Notes under the pieces: model-generated
The model's input: the letters and a program-made list of their open reading frames with translations, nothing else
Told to the model about the DNA's origin: nothing
Database searches by the model: none
Made by a program: the position numbers and the translations under genes
NCBI GenBank assembly: GCA_038049695.1
Contig: CP142455.1
Span: forward strand, 28,929,501-28,993,500
Direction of reading: 5' to 3'
Length of the DNA stretch: 64,000 nucleotides
Origin: Cinnamomum chago
Lineage: Eukaryota; Streptophyta; Magnoliopsida; Laurales; Lauraceae
Shown here: positions 10,842-20,055 of the stretch, one piece after another
Numbering within the stretch: the stretch's first letter is position 1
Layout of the letters: the number at the start of each line of letters is the position of its first letter

Positions 10842-12017
10842 ATGGCTTCAAGTAGGTTACCCTTTTCTTTTTTTTTCTTTTACAAGAAATCCATGTAGAA
10901 ATAGGATGGGGAAAAAGAAAGTGTTTCTTTTCTTTTTTCTTTCTTTCTTTCTTTTTCTTTTTCTCTTTTTGCATGTTTTTTTTTGTGCTTTTTTTTATAT
11001 TTTTGGTGGCAGAAGAGGAAGACATGGCGATCCCTGATGCTGCAACCGATGAGAGGATGCCTGACCCTTTTTTTTTTTTTTTGTTTGGCAGATTTTGGAG
11101 TGACAGAAGAGAGTCCATCGCTTCCTTCAGAGCCAGAGCCAGGGATGCCAGAAGTTAATCCTCCAGCCAATTCTGACGCGGCAGAGGCAAGACCTTGTGT
11201 TGAGATTCCTTCTCCAGCGGCCCCGATTGGAAAGTGTTCTGTTGTTACTCTTCCGATGGGACATGACTTGGGCAGCCAATCGTCAGAGAAGGGTGAGTCT
11301 TCATCTGACCCATCTCTTCAGTATGCGAAGAAGGTGGTGATACGGGTTTTGAGTTCTTGGATTGAGACCCTCCTTTCTGGACACTTGGATGTTGCGCGTA
11401 GCAATATTCCTCATGTGAAGGAGATTCTCAAAGATGCCGAGGAAGATATTGGTCTGGATGTCACGGACGCCCGGGCGATCGTTGATAGGATCATTGCATT
11501 AGGCGACAGGTGGTTTGAGACCATTAGTTATTGTGATGACCAATTCTTCCAAGAGATGTTCCTGAACCCTGCTGAGAAGGCTCAATCGGAATTGAAAGAG
11601 ACTGCACAGGGCAGAAAGCAACTAGTTCGGGAGAGGAACCGAGCAGAGTTAGACATCATCAGGCTGCAGCATGACCTTAGCATCCTTGATGGAGAGGTTG
11701 AGGAGGCAAGGAAGCATCTCGAACACTTAAAAGCCCAAGTCGCCAGTACGTGGACTGCCATTACAGAGGCTCGTGACAGGGAGAGTGCTTTGATTCGCCA
11801 AGTTGCAGAGTCCGGTCAGATTCTCAATAGGAAGGCTAGAGAGAATGAACGATGGCAGACTGCTCGGGATAATCTTCCTGGTGTAGCAGAAGGGATAGAG
11901 CCTTCTCCAGCTACTCATGGCAGATTCTTGAAGAAGCGTGCCTTGGAGACTCTGACGGATGAAGCCAAGAGTTTGCTTGAGGAGTTGAAAGCTTGGCTGG
12001 AGAGCATTTTTGACTGA
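10842..12017 (+). CDS. Antisense coiled-coil ORF of the Tat element, probably spliced
   Basis: The open frame ending at 12017 is on the strand opposite gag-pol, between integrase and the 3' LTR. Its first 40 codons read through T-runs and are unlikely to be coding. A better model is exon 1 at 10842-10851 (ATGGCTTCAA), donor GTAGGT, a T-rich intron with acceptor TTTGGCAG, and exon 2 at 11092-12017. This keeps the frame and gives 311 residues. A second acceptor at 11012 also fits but enters a frame that stops at 11158. The protein has an acidic, proline- and serine-rich N-terminal part, a conserved-looking middle, and a charged heptad-rich segment (roughly residues 180-260) typical of a coiled coil. 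Extra antisense ORFs are known in Tat-lineage elements, and their function is not established. A CT-rich leader precedes the start. Confidence 0.7.
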
Positions 12018-12279
12018 GGCCCTGTTTTTTTTTTTTTTTTTTTTTTTAACAGGAACTCTTTCTCTCTTTTTATATACCACATGTATTTTTTTTTTGGTAT
12101 ACATTTTTTTGCAGTGCTTGTGAACACATTTTTTTTGGTACCACATGTATTTTTTGGTACTTTCTTTCTTCTTTTTTTTTTTTTTTTTTTTTCCCTACGC
12201 TCACTCAAATATTGTAATTAAAGTGATTGCTAAATGGGATGTGATCAAAAGTTTGTCATTTTGTGAGAAATCTTTTGAC

Positions 12280-12810
12280 AAATGATTGTTTTGGCATGGG
12301 AGCCAGTTTTTGAGACATGTTTTGGCATGGGAGCCAGATTTTGCTTGCGGCATGAAAGCCAATTTTGGGTGGCATCTATAGCCGGATTTGGGTTTATGGC
12401 ATGAGAGCCAAAATTTTGGATGGCGTGGAAGCCGAAATTTTGAGGTGGCGTGGAAGCCGATTTTGATGGCGTGAAAGCCAAATTTTTGGGATGGCATGAG
12501 AGCCAATTTTTTTTTGAGATGGCATGAAAGCCGAATTTTGAGGTGGCATGAAAGCCAAAAATTTTTTTTAGGGTGGCATGAAAGCCGATTTTGGTTTTGG
12601 CATGAAAGCCGAAATTTCTTTTTGGCATGAAAGCCAGATTTCTTTTTTGAAAACCGAGTTTTGTTTTGTTGGCATGGAAGCCGAATTTTGATTTTTGGGA
12701 TAAAAGCCGAGTTTTTGGCGTGAAAGCCAGGTTTTTGATTTTTTTGGCGTGAAAGCCGAATTTTTGGCATGGAAGCCAGGTTTTTTGGCGTGAAAGCCAG
12801 GTTTTTGGTT
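12280..12810. repeat. Tandem array, unit about 20-25 bp (GGCATGAAAGCCGAATTTT)
   Basis: More than twenty copies of GGCATGAAAGCC or GGCGTGAAAGCC, each followed by a T/A-rich spacer of variable length. The minus-strand frames through it give periodic GFHA/LSCH residues and are translation artefacts of the repeat. It lies directly downstream of the antisense ORF. Confidence 0.9.
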
Positions 12811-12817
12811 TTCAAAA

Positions 12818-13275
12818 ATGCAAGTATCGACTAAAAGTCGCCTCCCTGCTGAATGGTATTGCAAGTATCGATGGAATGTCGCCTCCTTGCTCATTCGGTT
12901 GCGAGTATCGATGGAATGTCGCATCCTCGCGGATTTGGGTGCAAGTATCGATGGGATGTCGCTTCCTTGCTTTTGTCTTCAAAAACATTTGTTTTGTGGG
13001 TATCGATGGAATGTCGCTTCCCCACGATTTTTGAAGTTTGAGGTTTTTTCGAACCTTTGTTTTGTTTTTTGTTTGTTTTGAAATTTGGGTTGTGGATATC
13101 AACTGGAACGTTGCATCTCCACGATTTTTGAAATTTGGTTTGTGGATATCAACTGGGATGTTGCGTCTCCACGATTTTTGAAATTTCGGGGTTTTGGAAG
13201 TATCGAATGGGGTTCGCATCCTTCCGATTTTGGGTTTTGCAAGTATCGACTGAACGTCGCTTCCCTGCGGTTTTT
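12818..13275. repeat. Tandem array, unit about 50 bp (GCAAGTATCGATGGAATGTCGC)
   Basis: About nine diverging units built on GTATCGATGGAATGTCGC or GATATCAACTGGAACGTTGC, separated by CCTTGC/CCACGATTTTTG spacers. It is independent in sequence from the array to its left. Retand-type elements are known for an amplified tandem repeat in their 3' untranslated region, and this pair of arrays sits in that place. Confidence 0.88.
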
Positions 13276-13643
13276 GAAAAACCATTTTTTTGTTTAAAGA
13301 CACGAGGGTCGTAAATTTTGACTCAAAACCATTTTGGTGGTAAAAAGTCGGGGTGGACTAGGGTTGAAATCCCTAAGTCCTGATTTTGTTTCAAACCATG
13401 AATTTTGGGTTCAAGGATCGAAAATTTTGGTCAAGTTTGGGGAGAGGCTCCTAAACTTGGATTTTTGGATTTGTTTTTTTTTTTTTTGAACAATGAAACG
13501 ATGAAAGAGACATTGTTTTGAGGGTTTTTTTTAGAAATTTCAACAAGAAGATGAAAATTCCAAAAGGAGTGGGTTTGACGAGCAGATACCTGGGAATAGG
13601 CTTTGGCCGTGCAGGCGTTGCTCTGACCCGATGGAAAAAGCCT

Positions 13644-16600
13644 TCAAGGGTAGTACCGCTTCAAGAATTTTCCATTGATGGGCAGCATACATCTGTCACC
13701 CTCCATGTTTAGAAGAGCGTATGCGCCGTTGGAGAAGACTTTGTCGATGACGAAAGGTCCCTCCCATTTTGGTTCAAATTTTCCTTTAGATTTGTTGGCA
13801 AAAACCATTGGTCTTTTTACTGTAAGAACCAAGTCTCCCTTTTTGTAGGCGCGTTGCCTGACCTTCTTGTCAAAAGATCCTGCCATGCGTGCTTGGTAGA
13901 GTTCAATGCTTTGTAGAGCTTCGAGCCGTCTCTCGTCGAGATTGTCCAGCTCATGGAGTCTCAATTTGACATTACTTTCTTGCGTCATGTCATTTTGCAG
14001 AGATACCCTTAAGGAAGGGATTTGAACTTCCAAAGGGACAACAGCTTCGCATCCATAGACCAAGGAGAATGGTGTGCTATGGGTTGGTCCTCGAACGGTG
14101 GTTCGATAAGCCCACAAAGCTTCAGGCAGTTTGTCGCCCCAATCTCTTTTGTGACTAGAGACCATTTTCTTGAGGATTTTGCAAAGTGTCTTGTTAAAAG
14201 CTTCTGCTAGTCCATTTGCTGCCGGATTGTACGGAGTTGAAGGACAACTTTGGATTTTGTATTTATCGCAGAACCTGTAGAATCGGTGATCACGGAACTG
14301 TGGTCCGTTATCATGGACGAATCTTTTAGGTATGCCGAAGCGACAAATGATGTTGGTGCGCAAGAACTGAAGGACTGATGAGGTCTTCATTTCACTAAGC
14401 GCGAATGCTTCTGACCACTTGGAGAAATAATCCGTAGCGGCGAAGATGAAGCGATGACCTTTGCTTGATGGAGGGGAGATAGGACCTATGATGTCCATAC
14501 CCCAGGCTTCAAAAGGCCATGAGATTGCTGTAGGATACAGCCATTCTGGAGGCATGTGGACATAATCTCCATGAACTTGGCATTGTTGGCAGCGCTTAGC
14601 AAATTGCATTGCATCAGCCACCATGGTAGGCCAATAATAACCTAACCTTTTTATCTGATCGTAGAGCTTAGGGCCAGCCTGATGGGCTCCACAAAGACCA
14701 GCATGGACTTCTTTGAGTGCTTCTTCAACTTCTTGTTGTGATAAGCAGCGTAGAAGTACTCCGTTGTAGGATTTCCTATAAAGCATTTTTGAAGGAATAT
14801 CCAAATGAAAGTTTGGGGCTCGTCTTTGGATGCTTACCCGTTCTTTTGGATCTTCAGGTAGGATCCCGAACATAGTGTAATCAATGAACGGATCCCTCCA
14901 GTCGCCGACCGAAGTTTGAAGGATAGAAATCCGACTTCCAACCACCCTGTGGCATTCAGCAACTGCTTGATGTGTGTTGAGAGGAGGGAGGATTCTTCTT
15001 CCGCACACTGTAATTTGCATGTTTTCCCCTTCTTGGATTGCCATAGATGCGGCAAGTCCAGCCAGGGCATCTGCACGAATGTTTTCACCTCTGAGGATGT
15101 GAGTGATGTGACAGATGTCAAACTTCTGCAAAAGTGATTGTGCCTTGTTGTAGTAAGGCAACAAATCAGGCTTTCTGACTTCGAATTTTTTATTCATCTG
15201 ATTGACGATCAGTTGAGAGTCTCCGAAGACTTCCAGTATGGTGATACCGGATTCAATGGCAAGTTCCAATCCTAGAATCAGGGCTTGGTATTCTGCTGCA
15301 TTGTTTGTGCATGGTTCCAGTAGCGAGAAGGCGTGTGGAATCATATATTTGTCGGGGCTAACAAAGAGAATGCCAACTCCCGAGACCGGCTCTCTTTTCT
15401 CGTTTGTTCTGGTTGCACCATCGAAGTACATGTGCCAGGAAGCACTTGGTGAGAAGGCCTCCACATTGTAGACAGATTCGTCTGGGAGATCATCTCTTAG
15501 TGGAGAATCTTCAGGCAACGGATGCTCCGCGAGAAAGTCTGCTAAAGCTTGGCCTTTGATTGCTTTTTGTGGTACATACCTAATATCAAATTGTGATAGA
15601 AGGATAGACCATTTTGCCAGTCTTGCATTGAGAGAACCTGCTTTCATGACAAGGACCTTTAAGAGGTTGATCCTTGAGACCAGATAAACTGTGTTGGAAA
15701 GCAGATAGTGACGTAGCTTTTGCATGGCGAACATCACTGCAAGGCATTCTTTTTCGACTGGGGAGTAGCGATGCTCTGCACCTACCAGCATACGGCTGAG
15801 GTAGTATAGAGTCGCTTCTTTTCTTCCATCATTTTCTTGTGCCAGTAGAGCGCCCAGAGAATGGTCAAGGGCTCTTGTGTACAAGATGAAAGGTTTTCCG
15901 GTGGTAGGTGCTGCTAACACTGGAGGTTTGGTCAGGTATGACTTGATATCTTGAAATGCGGCTTCACAGTCAGCATCCCAGACAAAGTCTACACCTTTCT
16001 TCATCAATCGGGAGAATGGACGACATTTTCCCGAAAGGTTGGAGATAAACCGTCTGATATAGGCCAATCTCCCTTGGAGCCCTTTTAATTCTCTCAAGGT
16101 TCTAGGAGAGGGCATTTCTAGAATAGCCTTGACTTTGATGGGGTCAAGTTCTATTCCATCTTTCCGAACAAGGAATCCGAGGAACTTACCCGACGAGACG
16201 CCGAAGAAGCATTTTAGGGGATTCATTCGCAGTTTGTATTTGTGAAGACGGAGGAATACTTCTCGAAGATCTTTGAGATGGTCTTCTTTTCTCTTGCTTT
16301 TGACGGCGAGGTCATCAACGTAACATTCAACCGTCTTGTGCTGCATATCTTGGAATATCTTCATCATAGCCCTCTGATATGTAGCGCCAGCATTTTTCAG
16401 ACCAAATGGCATGACAGTGTAGCAATATACGCCAAATGGGGTCCGAAATGATGTATGCTTTTCGTCTTCAGGATGCATCTTTATCTGATTGTAGCCAGAG
16501 AAGCCATCCATGAATGTCATTCGCTCGAATCCACAGGTATTGTCAATCATAACCTCTGGTATCGGGAGCGGGAATTCATCTTTGGGGCAGGCGTTATTCA

Positions 16601-16745
16601 GGTCTCTATAGTCAATACAGACCCTGATCTGTCCATTTTTCTTTGTCACGGGGACAATGTTGGCCAACCATTCAGGATGCTGTTCCTCACGGATGAAGCC
16701 GACGCTTTTGAGTTTCTGAACTTCTTGTTCAATTTTATCCATCAC
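13644..16745 (-). CDS. pol: Tat pol: reverse transcriptase, RNase H, second RNase H, integrase
   Basis: A 1033-residue open frame. The RT carries FMDGFSGYNQI (catalytic D80) and YVDD at 142-145. The first RNase H (about 280-370) keeps DHSLGALL and EKECLAV but lacks the usual third aspartate motif, so it is degenerate. A second RNase H (about 436-570) has D442 (YFDGAT), E485 (NAAEYQ), D509 (VFGDSQ) and D559 (RADALA), all four catalytic positions. This acquired domain defines the Tat lineage. Integrase has an H681/H688/C719/C722 zinc site, catalytic D751, D812, E848, and a GPY/F-type end (WEGPFVI). No chromodomain follows. The frame really begins upstream: codons before the listed methionine continue to an eight-base A/T run at 16789-16796, where it is out of phase with the protease/G-patch frame. 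Confidence 0.95.
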   Translation of the reverse strand: MMDKIEQEVQKLKSVGFIREEQHPEWLANIVPVTKKNGQIRVCIDYRDLNNACPKDEFPLPIPEVMIDNTCGFERMTFMDGFSGYNQIKMHPEDEKHTSFRTPFGVYCYTVMPFGLKNAGATYQRAMMKIFQDMQHKTVECYVDDLAVKSKRKEDHLKDLREVFLRLHKYKLRMNPLKCFFGVSSGKFLGFLVRKDGIELDPIKVKAILEMPSPRTLRELKGLQGRLAYIRRFISNLSGKCRPFSRLMKKGVDFVWDADCEAAFQDIKSYLTKPPVLAAPTTGKPFILYTRALDHSLGALLAQENDGRKEATLYYLSRMLVGAEHRYSPVEKECLAVMFAMQKLRHYLLSNTVYLVSRINLLKVLVMKAGSLNARLAKWSILLSQFDIRYVPQKAIKGQALADFLAEHPLPEDSPLRDDLPDESVYNVEAFSPSASWHMYFDGATRTNEKREPVSGVGILFVSPDKYMIPHAFSLLEPCTNNAAEYQALILGLELAIESGITILEVFGDSQLIVNQMNKKFEVRKPDLLPYYNKAQSLLQKFDICHITHILRGENIRADALAGLAASMAIQEGENMQITVCGRRILPPLNTHQAVAECHRVVGSRISILQTSVGDWRDPFIDYTMFGILPEDPKERVSIQRRAPNFHLDIPSKMLYRKSYNGVLLRCLSQQEVEEALKEVHAGLCGAHQAGPKLYDQIKRLGYYWPTMVADAMQFAKRCQQCQVHGDYVHMPPEWLYPTAISWPFEAWGMDIIGPISPPSSKGHRFIFAATDYFSKWSEAFALSEMKTSSVLQFLRTNIICRFGIPKRFVHDNGPQFRDHRFYRFCDKYKIQSCPSTPYNPAANGLAEAFNKTLCKILKKMVSSHKRDWGDKLPEALWAYRTTVRGPTHSTPFSLVYGCEAVVPLEVQIPSLRVSLQNDMTQESNVKLRLHELDNLDERRLEALQSIELYQARMAGSFDKKVRQRAYKKGDLVLTVKRPMVFANKSKGKFEPKWEGPFVIDKVFSNGAYALLNMEGDRCMLPINGKFLKRYYP

Positions 16746-16773
16746 ATCTGGACGGAATCTTCTTTGGCCTTGT

Positions 16774-17874
16774 TTAACAGGCTGGATATTTTTTTTGAAG
16801 ATTGAGTTTGTGGACTGCTATTTTCGGATCTAAACCGGGCATTTCAGCATAGGACCATGCAAAGCAATCAACGAACTCACGAAGAAAAGCGATATACTCG
16901 GGTAACTCATCATCCTTTATATTCTTGCTTATGAATACAGGACGCGAGTTATTTGGTGTTCCCAAGTCTATCTTTTGAACAGGATCCTCTGTTGGAAGAT
17001 TCGAGGGTGGTTCCTCCATAATGTTTTTGGAGGCATCCAGCTCAACGAAACCTTCTGGTGTTTCAACAGCATTTCTTTTCCATGGGTCTTCTTGATCAGC
17101 AACCTTCTCAAGGCTTGCTATGAGATAGTCCCAATCGCCTGCTGTTACCGGGTCGAAGTAAGGTACTTCTGCTGTAGACGAGGGTTCTTCTGGGTCAGAA
17201 TCCTGCATGTCTGTATCATCGGACAATTCCTCCATATTATTGGAGAAATCAAACCAATTGGAGGGGCTTCCCGGATCTTTGTCTGGTGACTCTTCAAAGA
17301 GATACCCAGGGAGATCGATGTCTTCATGGACTGGAGCTATTGGGGCTTGGTCAACAAACTGACTTCTAAGCCTTTGTGTTAGCTGTTTCAGAGGGGCGTC
17401 AGGATCGAACCCTAACCCATATGAAGACTTTTCTATATAGCCATAGAGTCTCCAATCTTCCAGCTGATGTTTGGCCAGTACGGGTTCCAATGGTGTGAGA
17501 ATACCATGGCCTTCCCCCAAGCCAACTCGGTTTTGAGCATCATATCCCATCTTTTTCATGATAGCTTGTGCCACGGGACCATACAGAGACAGTAGAGGCA
17601 TACCTTTGTTTTGGAAAGGTTCAAGCAGGGATTTTGATGAAGCAGCACTCGATCTATGGAAGAAGATCGGTTTTTCTTTAGATGATATTGCCGGAACAAC
17701 AAAGGAAGCAGATGCAGGATCTTCTACATCAGCAGGTGTCTCTATTGGAGTAAGAGTGGGCTGAACTTGTTGAGTATCAGTTTGGCTTGACGAAGTATCA
17801 TCTTCTTGCTCTGAATCCGAATCTGTATTTTGTTTGATGGACAGATAAGAGACAACAAATTTGCCCCCAGACTT
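16774..17874 (-). CDS. Tat pol segment with G-patch-like motif, between protease and RT
   Basis: Open from just after the TAA at 17875 down to a stop at 16774. The first methionine is at 17601. The segment starting there contains AIMKKMGYDAQNRVGLG then GHGILTPLE, the glycine pattern of a G-patch (an RNA/helicase-associated motif), then an acidic linker. It ends in PGLDPKIAVHKLN, the standard lead-in to gypsy RT. The RT frame takes over one base out of phase at the T8 run at 16789-16796. It lies in the same frame as the protease ORF upstream. A G-patch at this position occurs in Tat elements, and its role is unknown. Confidence 0.8.
   Translation of the reverse strand, partial: KSGGKFVVSYLSIKQNTDSDSEQEDDTSSSQTDTQQVQPTLTPIETPADVEDPASASFVVPAISSKEKPIFFHRSSAASSKSLLEPFQNKGMPLLSLYGPVAQAIMKKMGYDAQNRVGLGEGHGILTPLEPVLAKHQLEDWRLYGYIEKSSYGLGFDPDAPLKQLTQRLRSQFVDQAPIAPVHEDIDLPGYLFEESPDKDPGSPSNWFDFSNNMEELSDDTDMQDSDPEEPSSTAEVPYFDPVTAGDWDYLIASLEKVADQEDPWKRNAVETPEGFVELDASKNIMEEPPSNLPTEDPVQKIDLGTPNNSRPVFISKNIKDDELPEYIAFLREFVDCFAWSYAEMPGLDPKIAVHKLNLQKKYPAC
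16789..16796 (-). other. Homopolymer frameshift point in pol
   Basis: A run of eight T (A on the coding strand) separates the upstream frame, which stops a few codons later, from the RT frame, which is open on both sides. The protein similarity to the expected gypsy RT lead-in switches frame exactly here. One base too many is the simplest reading. It could be a mutation or an assembly homopolymer error. Confidence 0.75.
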
Positions 17875-19881
17875 TTATTTTACCTTCTTCCCTTTAGTTG
17901 TAATGACCAAAGGTTTTGGAGTCTTGAGGGAGACTACGAAAGGAGATTGACTGCTCTCTTCGGGTTTTCCAGAGGGTTTATTTTCTTCTGGTGATTTTTG
18001 AGGAGCCTTGCCTTTATCTTTAAAGAGATTTTCGGCGGAAGACGTTATTTCCTCTGTTTCTTTTTCTCCTTCATACATCTGAGAGTCTGCAAAGTGGACT
18101 TCTTTTCCTTTGAAAGGTTTTCTATCCGCAAAGACTCGATGTATCACGCCATCGTTGCCGATGAACTTGATGCATTGATGTAGTGTTGAAGGAACAATTC
18201 CATTCTCGTGTATCCAGGGGCGTCCGAGAAGGATGTTGTAGCATGACGGGGTTTTTATTGCATACACAGTGACTTCAGATATAAGATCACCGATTTGCAA
18301 TTTGAACCTGATTTTGCCGATGGGCCTTTGAGAATTGCCATCGTATCCAAAGATAGATACAGATGTATGGCTCAGCTTGCTGGGCGGAATGCCCAACTCT
18401 TCGAGTGCCGAAGTGGAAATAAGGTTCAGTGCAGAACCCGGGTCAATCTGAATTCTGCGCACCGGCATTTCCTTAATGTATCCTGTAAAATACAGGGGTC
18501 GGTTGTGCTTTGTTTCGCCGAGCAGGAGATCTTCCTTTGTGAAGGCAATAGTTGCACTGGTTATCTTTTGAACCGAGAGACATCTACTGCAAGATCCCTC
18601 AATTTTCTTCTCTTCTTCTTTTGAGGAAATTTCTGCATTTTTGACCCGATAGTCCATTTCAATTTGGAAGACTTGCGGGGCATGTTTGTCAACATCCTCA
18701 TTCAGTTTTTGCAATTCTGAAATGAGATTATCACGAGTGCGTGGAGACATTCGTAACAAATCTAGGATGTGCAATCGTGCAGGTATATGTTTGAAGTGCT
18801 CAACCAAGTCATACTTGAAAGCCTCCTTGGGGCCTGCGCGTTCATCATTATTGCCACTAGGGGCTGTTATAACATCTTTCCCAGAAGGGTTTACATAAGT
18901 AAAGGAAGATGTATTGTAATTTTTATGGTAGTCCCGACCAGAACGGGTGCCTCTACCAACTTCGAGAGCTTCTTGAGAAGAATCTTCATTTGGAAGACTG
19001 TCTTCAAGAGGCTGTTGTACTTCTTCCACTGGGGATGTTCCTGCAGCTAAGCTAGTATCCTCAGTGATTGTGTTGCATGGAGCATTTTCCGGGAGCAAGT
19101 CATGAACAGCTTCCTGCAATTTTTCTTCTTCGTCGACCCCTTCATCATCCCCAGCCGGGTTTTCTTCATGATGATCATCCGGAAGGGAAGTGAATTCTGA
19201 AGTCACAGTCTCAGGTGATGAAACCTGAGAGAATGTTATCTCCGTGTATGTCACGTGAGACGAGGTAGCTTCAGAAGATATATTGCTTGGCGTCGCCGGA
19301 GTATAACTGATATCATCAGACGAGGCCTCAGAAGAGCTATAATCCTGAATTATAACATTACAGGTAGCTCGAGTGGGAGATGTTGCCTGCTCGGAGTCGG
19401 ACTCTTCCTCGGATGTAAGAGGATTATCAATCCAACAATTTTCTCCATTTTCAGGAGTTAGGGGAGAAGGTACCTGAGGGTCTTCAGGGATTCTTGGCTC
19501 CAGATTGGGAGGAAGCTCGTTGACGCGGTCACGCTCTTGCTCGAGAGCTAGACGCTGTAAGATCCTCGCATATTCTGCAAGACCAGGCATGGGAGCCAGG
19601 TCTTTTTCTTCATCATCTCCTTGTGGCTCAACATGGTTGATTTCCACAGGATCAACGACGGGTGCTGGAATGACAGCATTTTCTTGTACAACCGCTTGGT
19701 CATCTTCATCATCAGACCAGGATCCTTGTGGCCGTAAGGGGTCATACCAGATTACTGGCATAAGATAAGTATTAGGGACCCACTCTTCATCAGAGAGGTA
19801 TTCTCCTGTCTCAAGGGATTCTTCCCACTCGTCAGTGCTGTCGAATCCGTCGTCGGTATCGCTGGACTCATATCCATCCAT
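17875..19881 (-). CDS. Tat protease ORF with acidic N-terminal region
   Basis: 668 residues from the first methionine, but the frame is open upstream to the gag stop at 20056-20058, so this is the second segment of a gag-pro-pol chain. Residues 1-330 are acidic, serine- and threonine-rich and low in complexity. The retropepsin-like domain follows, with IDPGSALNLI (active site D near residue 478, DPGS instead of DTGS) and ILLGRPWIHE. It ends at a single TAA (17875-17877), beyond which the same frame is open into the G-patch segment. Retropepsin processes the polyprotein. The DPGS variant is seen in other plant gypsy elements. Confidence 0.9.
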   Translation of the reverse strand: MDGYESSDTDDGFDSTDEWEESLETGEYLSDEEWVPNTYLMPVIWYDPLRPQGSWSDDEDDQAVVQENAVIPAPVVDPVEINHVEPQGDDEEKDLAPMPGLAEYARILQRLALEQERDRVNELPPNLEPRIPEDPQVPSPLTPENGENCWIDNPLTSEEESDSEQATSPTRATCNVIIQDYSSSEASSDDISYTPATPSNISSEATSSHVTYTEITFSQVSSPETVTSEFTSLPDDHHEENPAGDDEGVDEEEKLQEAVHDLLPENAPCNTITEDTSLAAGTSPVEEVQQPLEDSLPNEDSSQEALEVGRGTRSGRDYHKNYNTSSFTYVNPSGKDVITAPSGNNDERAGPKEAFKYDLVEHFKHIPARLHILDLLRMSPRTRDNLISELQKLNEDVDKHAPQVFQIEMDYRVKNAEISSKEEEKKIEGSCSRCLSVQKITSATIAFTKEDLLLGETKHNRPLYFTGYIKEMPVRRIQIDPGSALNLISTSALEELGIPPSKLSHTSVSIFGYDGNSQRPIGKIRFKLQIGDLISEVTVYAIKTPSCYNILLGRPWIHENGIVPSTLHQCIKFIGNDGVIHRVFADRKPFKGKEVHFADSQMYEGEKETEEITSSAENLFKDKGKAPQKSPEENKPSGKPEESSQSPFVVSLKTPKPLVITTKGKKVK

Positions 19882-20055
19882 GGCGAATCCAACTACCGAG
19901 TTGCAAGAGTATGATGCCCCCTGCGTGGCCTCTTTTTTCAGTTGAGGTGGGATGAAATCACTGAGTGTGAATTTTCTTACCGCCTTTGAGGTCTTTGAAG
20001 CAGTAGAGGATACTTCTGCCTTTTCATCGACTTCTTGCTTTGGTTGGGCCTTCTC

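Noticed and set aside
10840-11170. Lysine-rich minus-strand ORFs
   Set aside because: They are antisense readings of T-rich splice-region sequence of the plus-strand ORF.
12201-12924. Minus-strand ORFs with periodic GFHA/LSCH residues
   Set aside because: They are readings of the GGCATGAAAGCC tandem array; the periodicity is that of the DNA repeat and all frames are similarly open.
17823-17883. Possible intron removing the TAA at 17875 (donor AAG|GTAAAA, acceptor TACAG)
   Set aside because: The donor is attractive, but the available nearby acceptors (61, 73, 79 and 82 nt) do not keep the frame, so I do not propose it.
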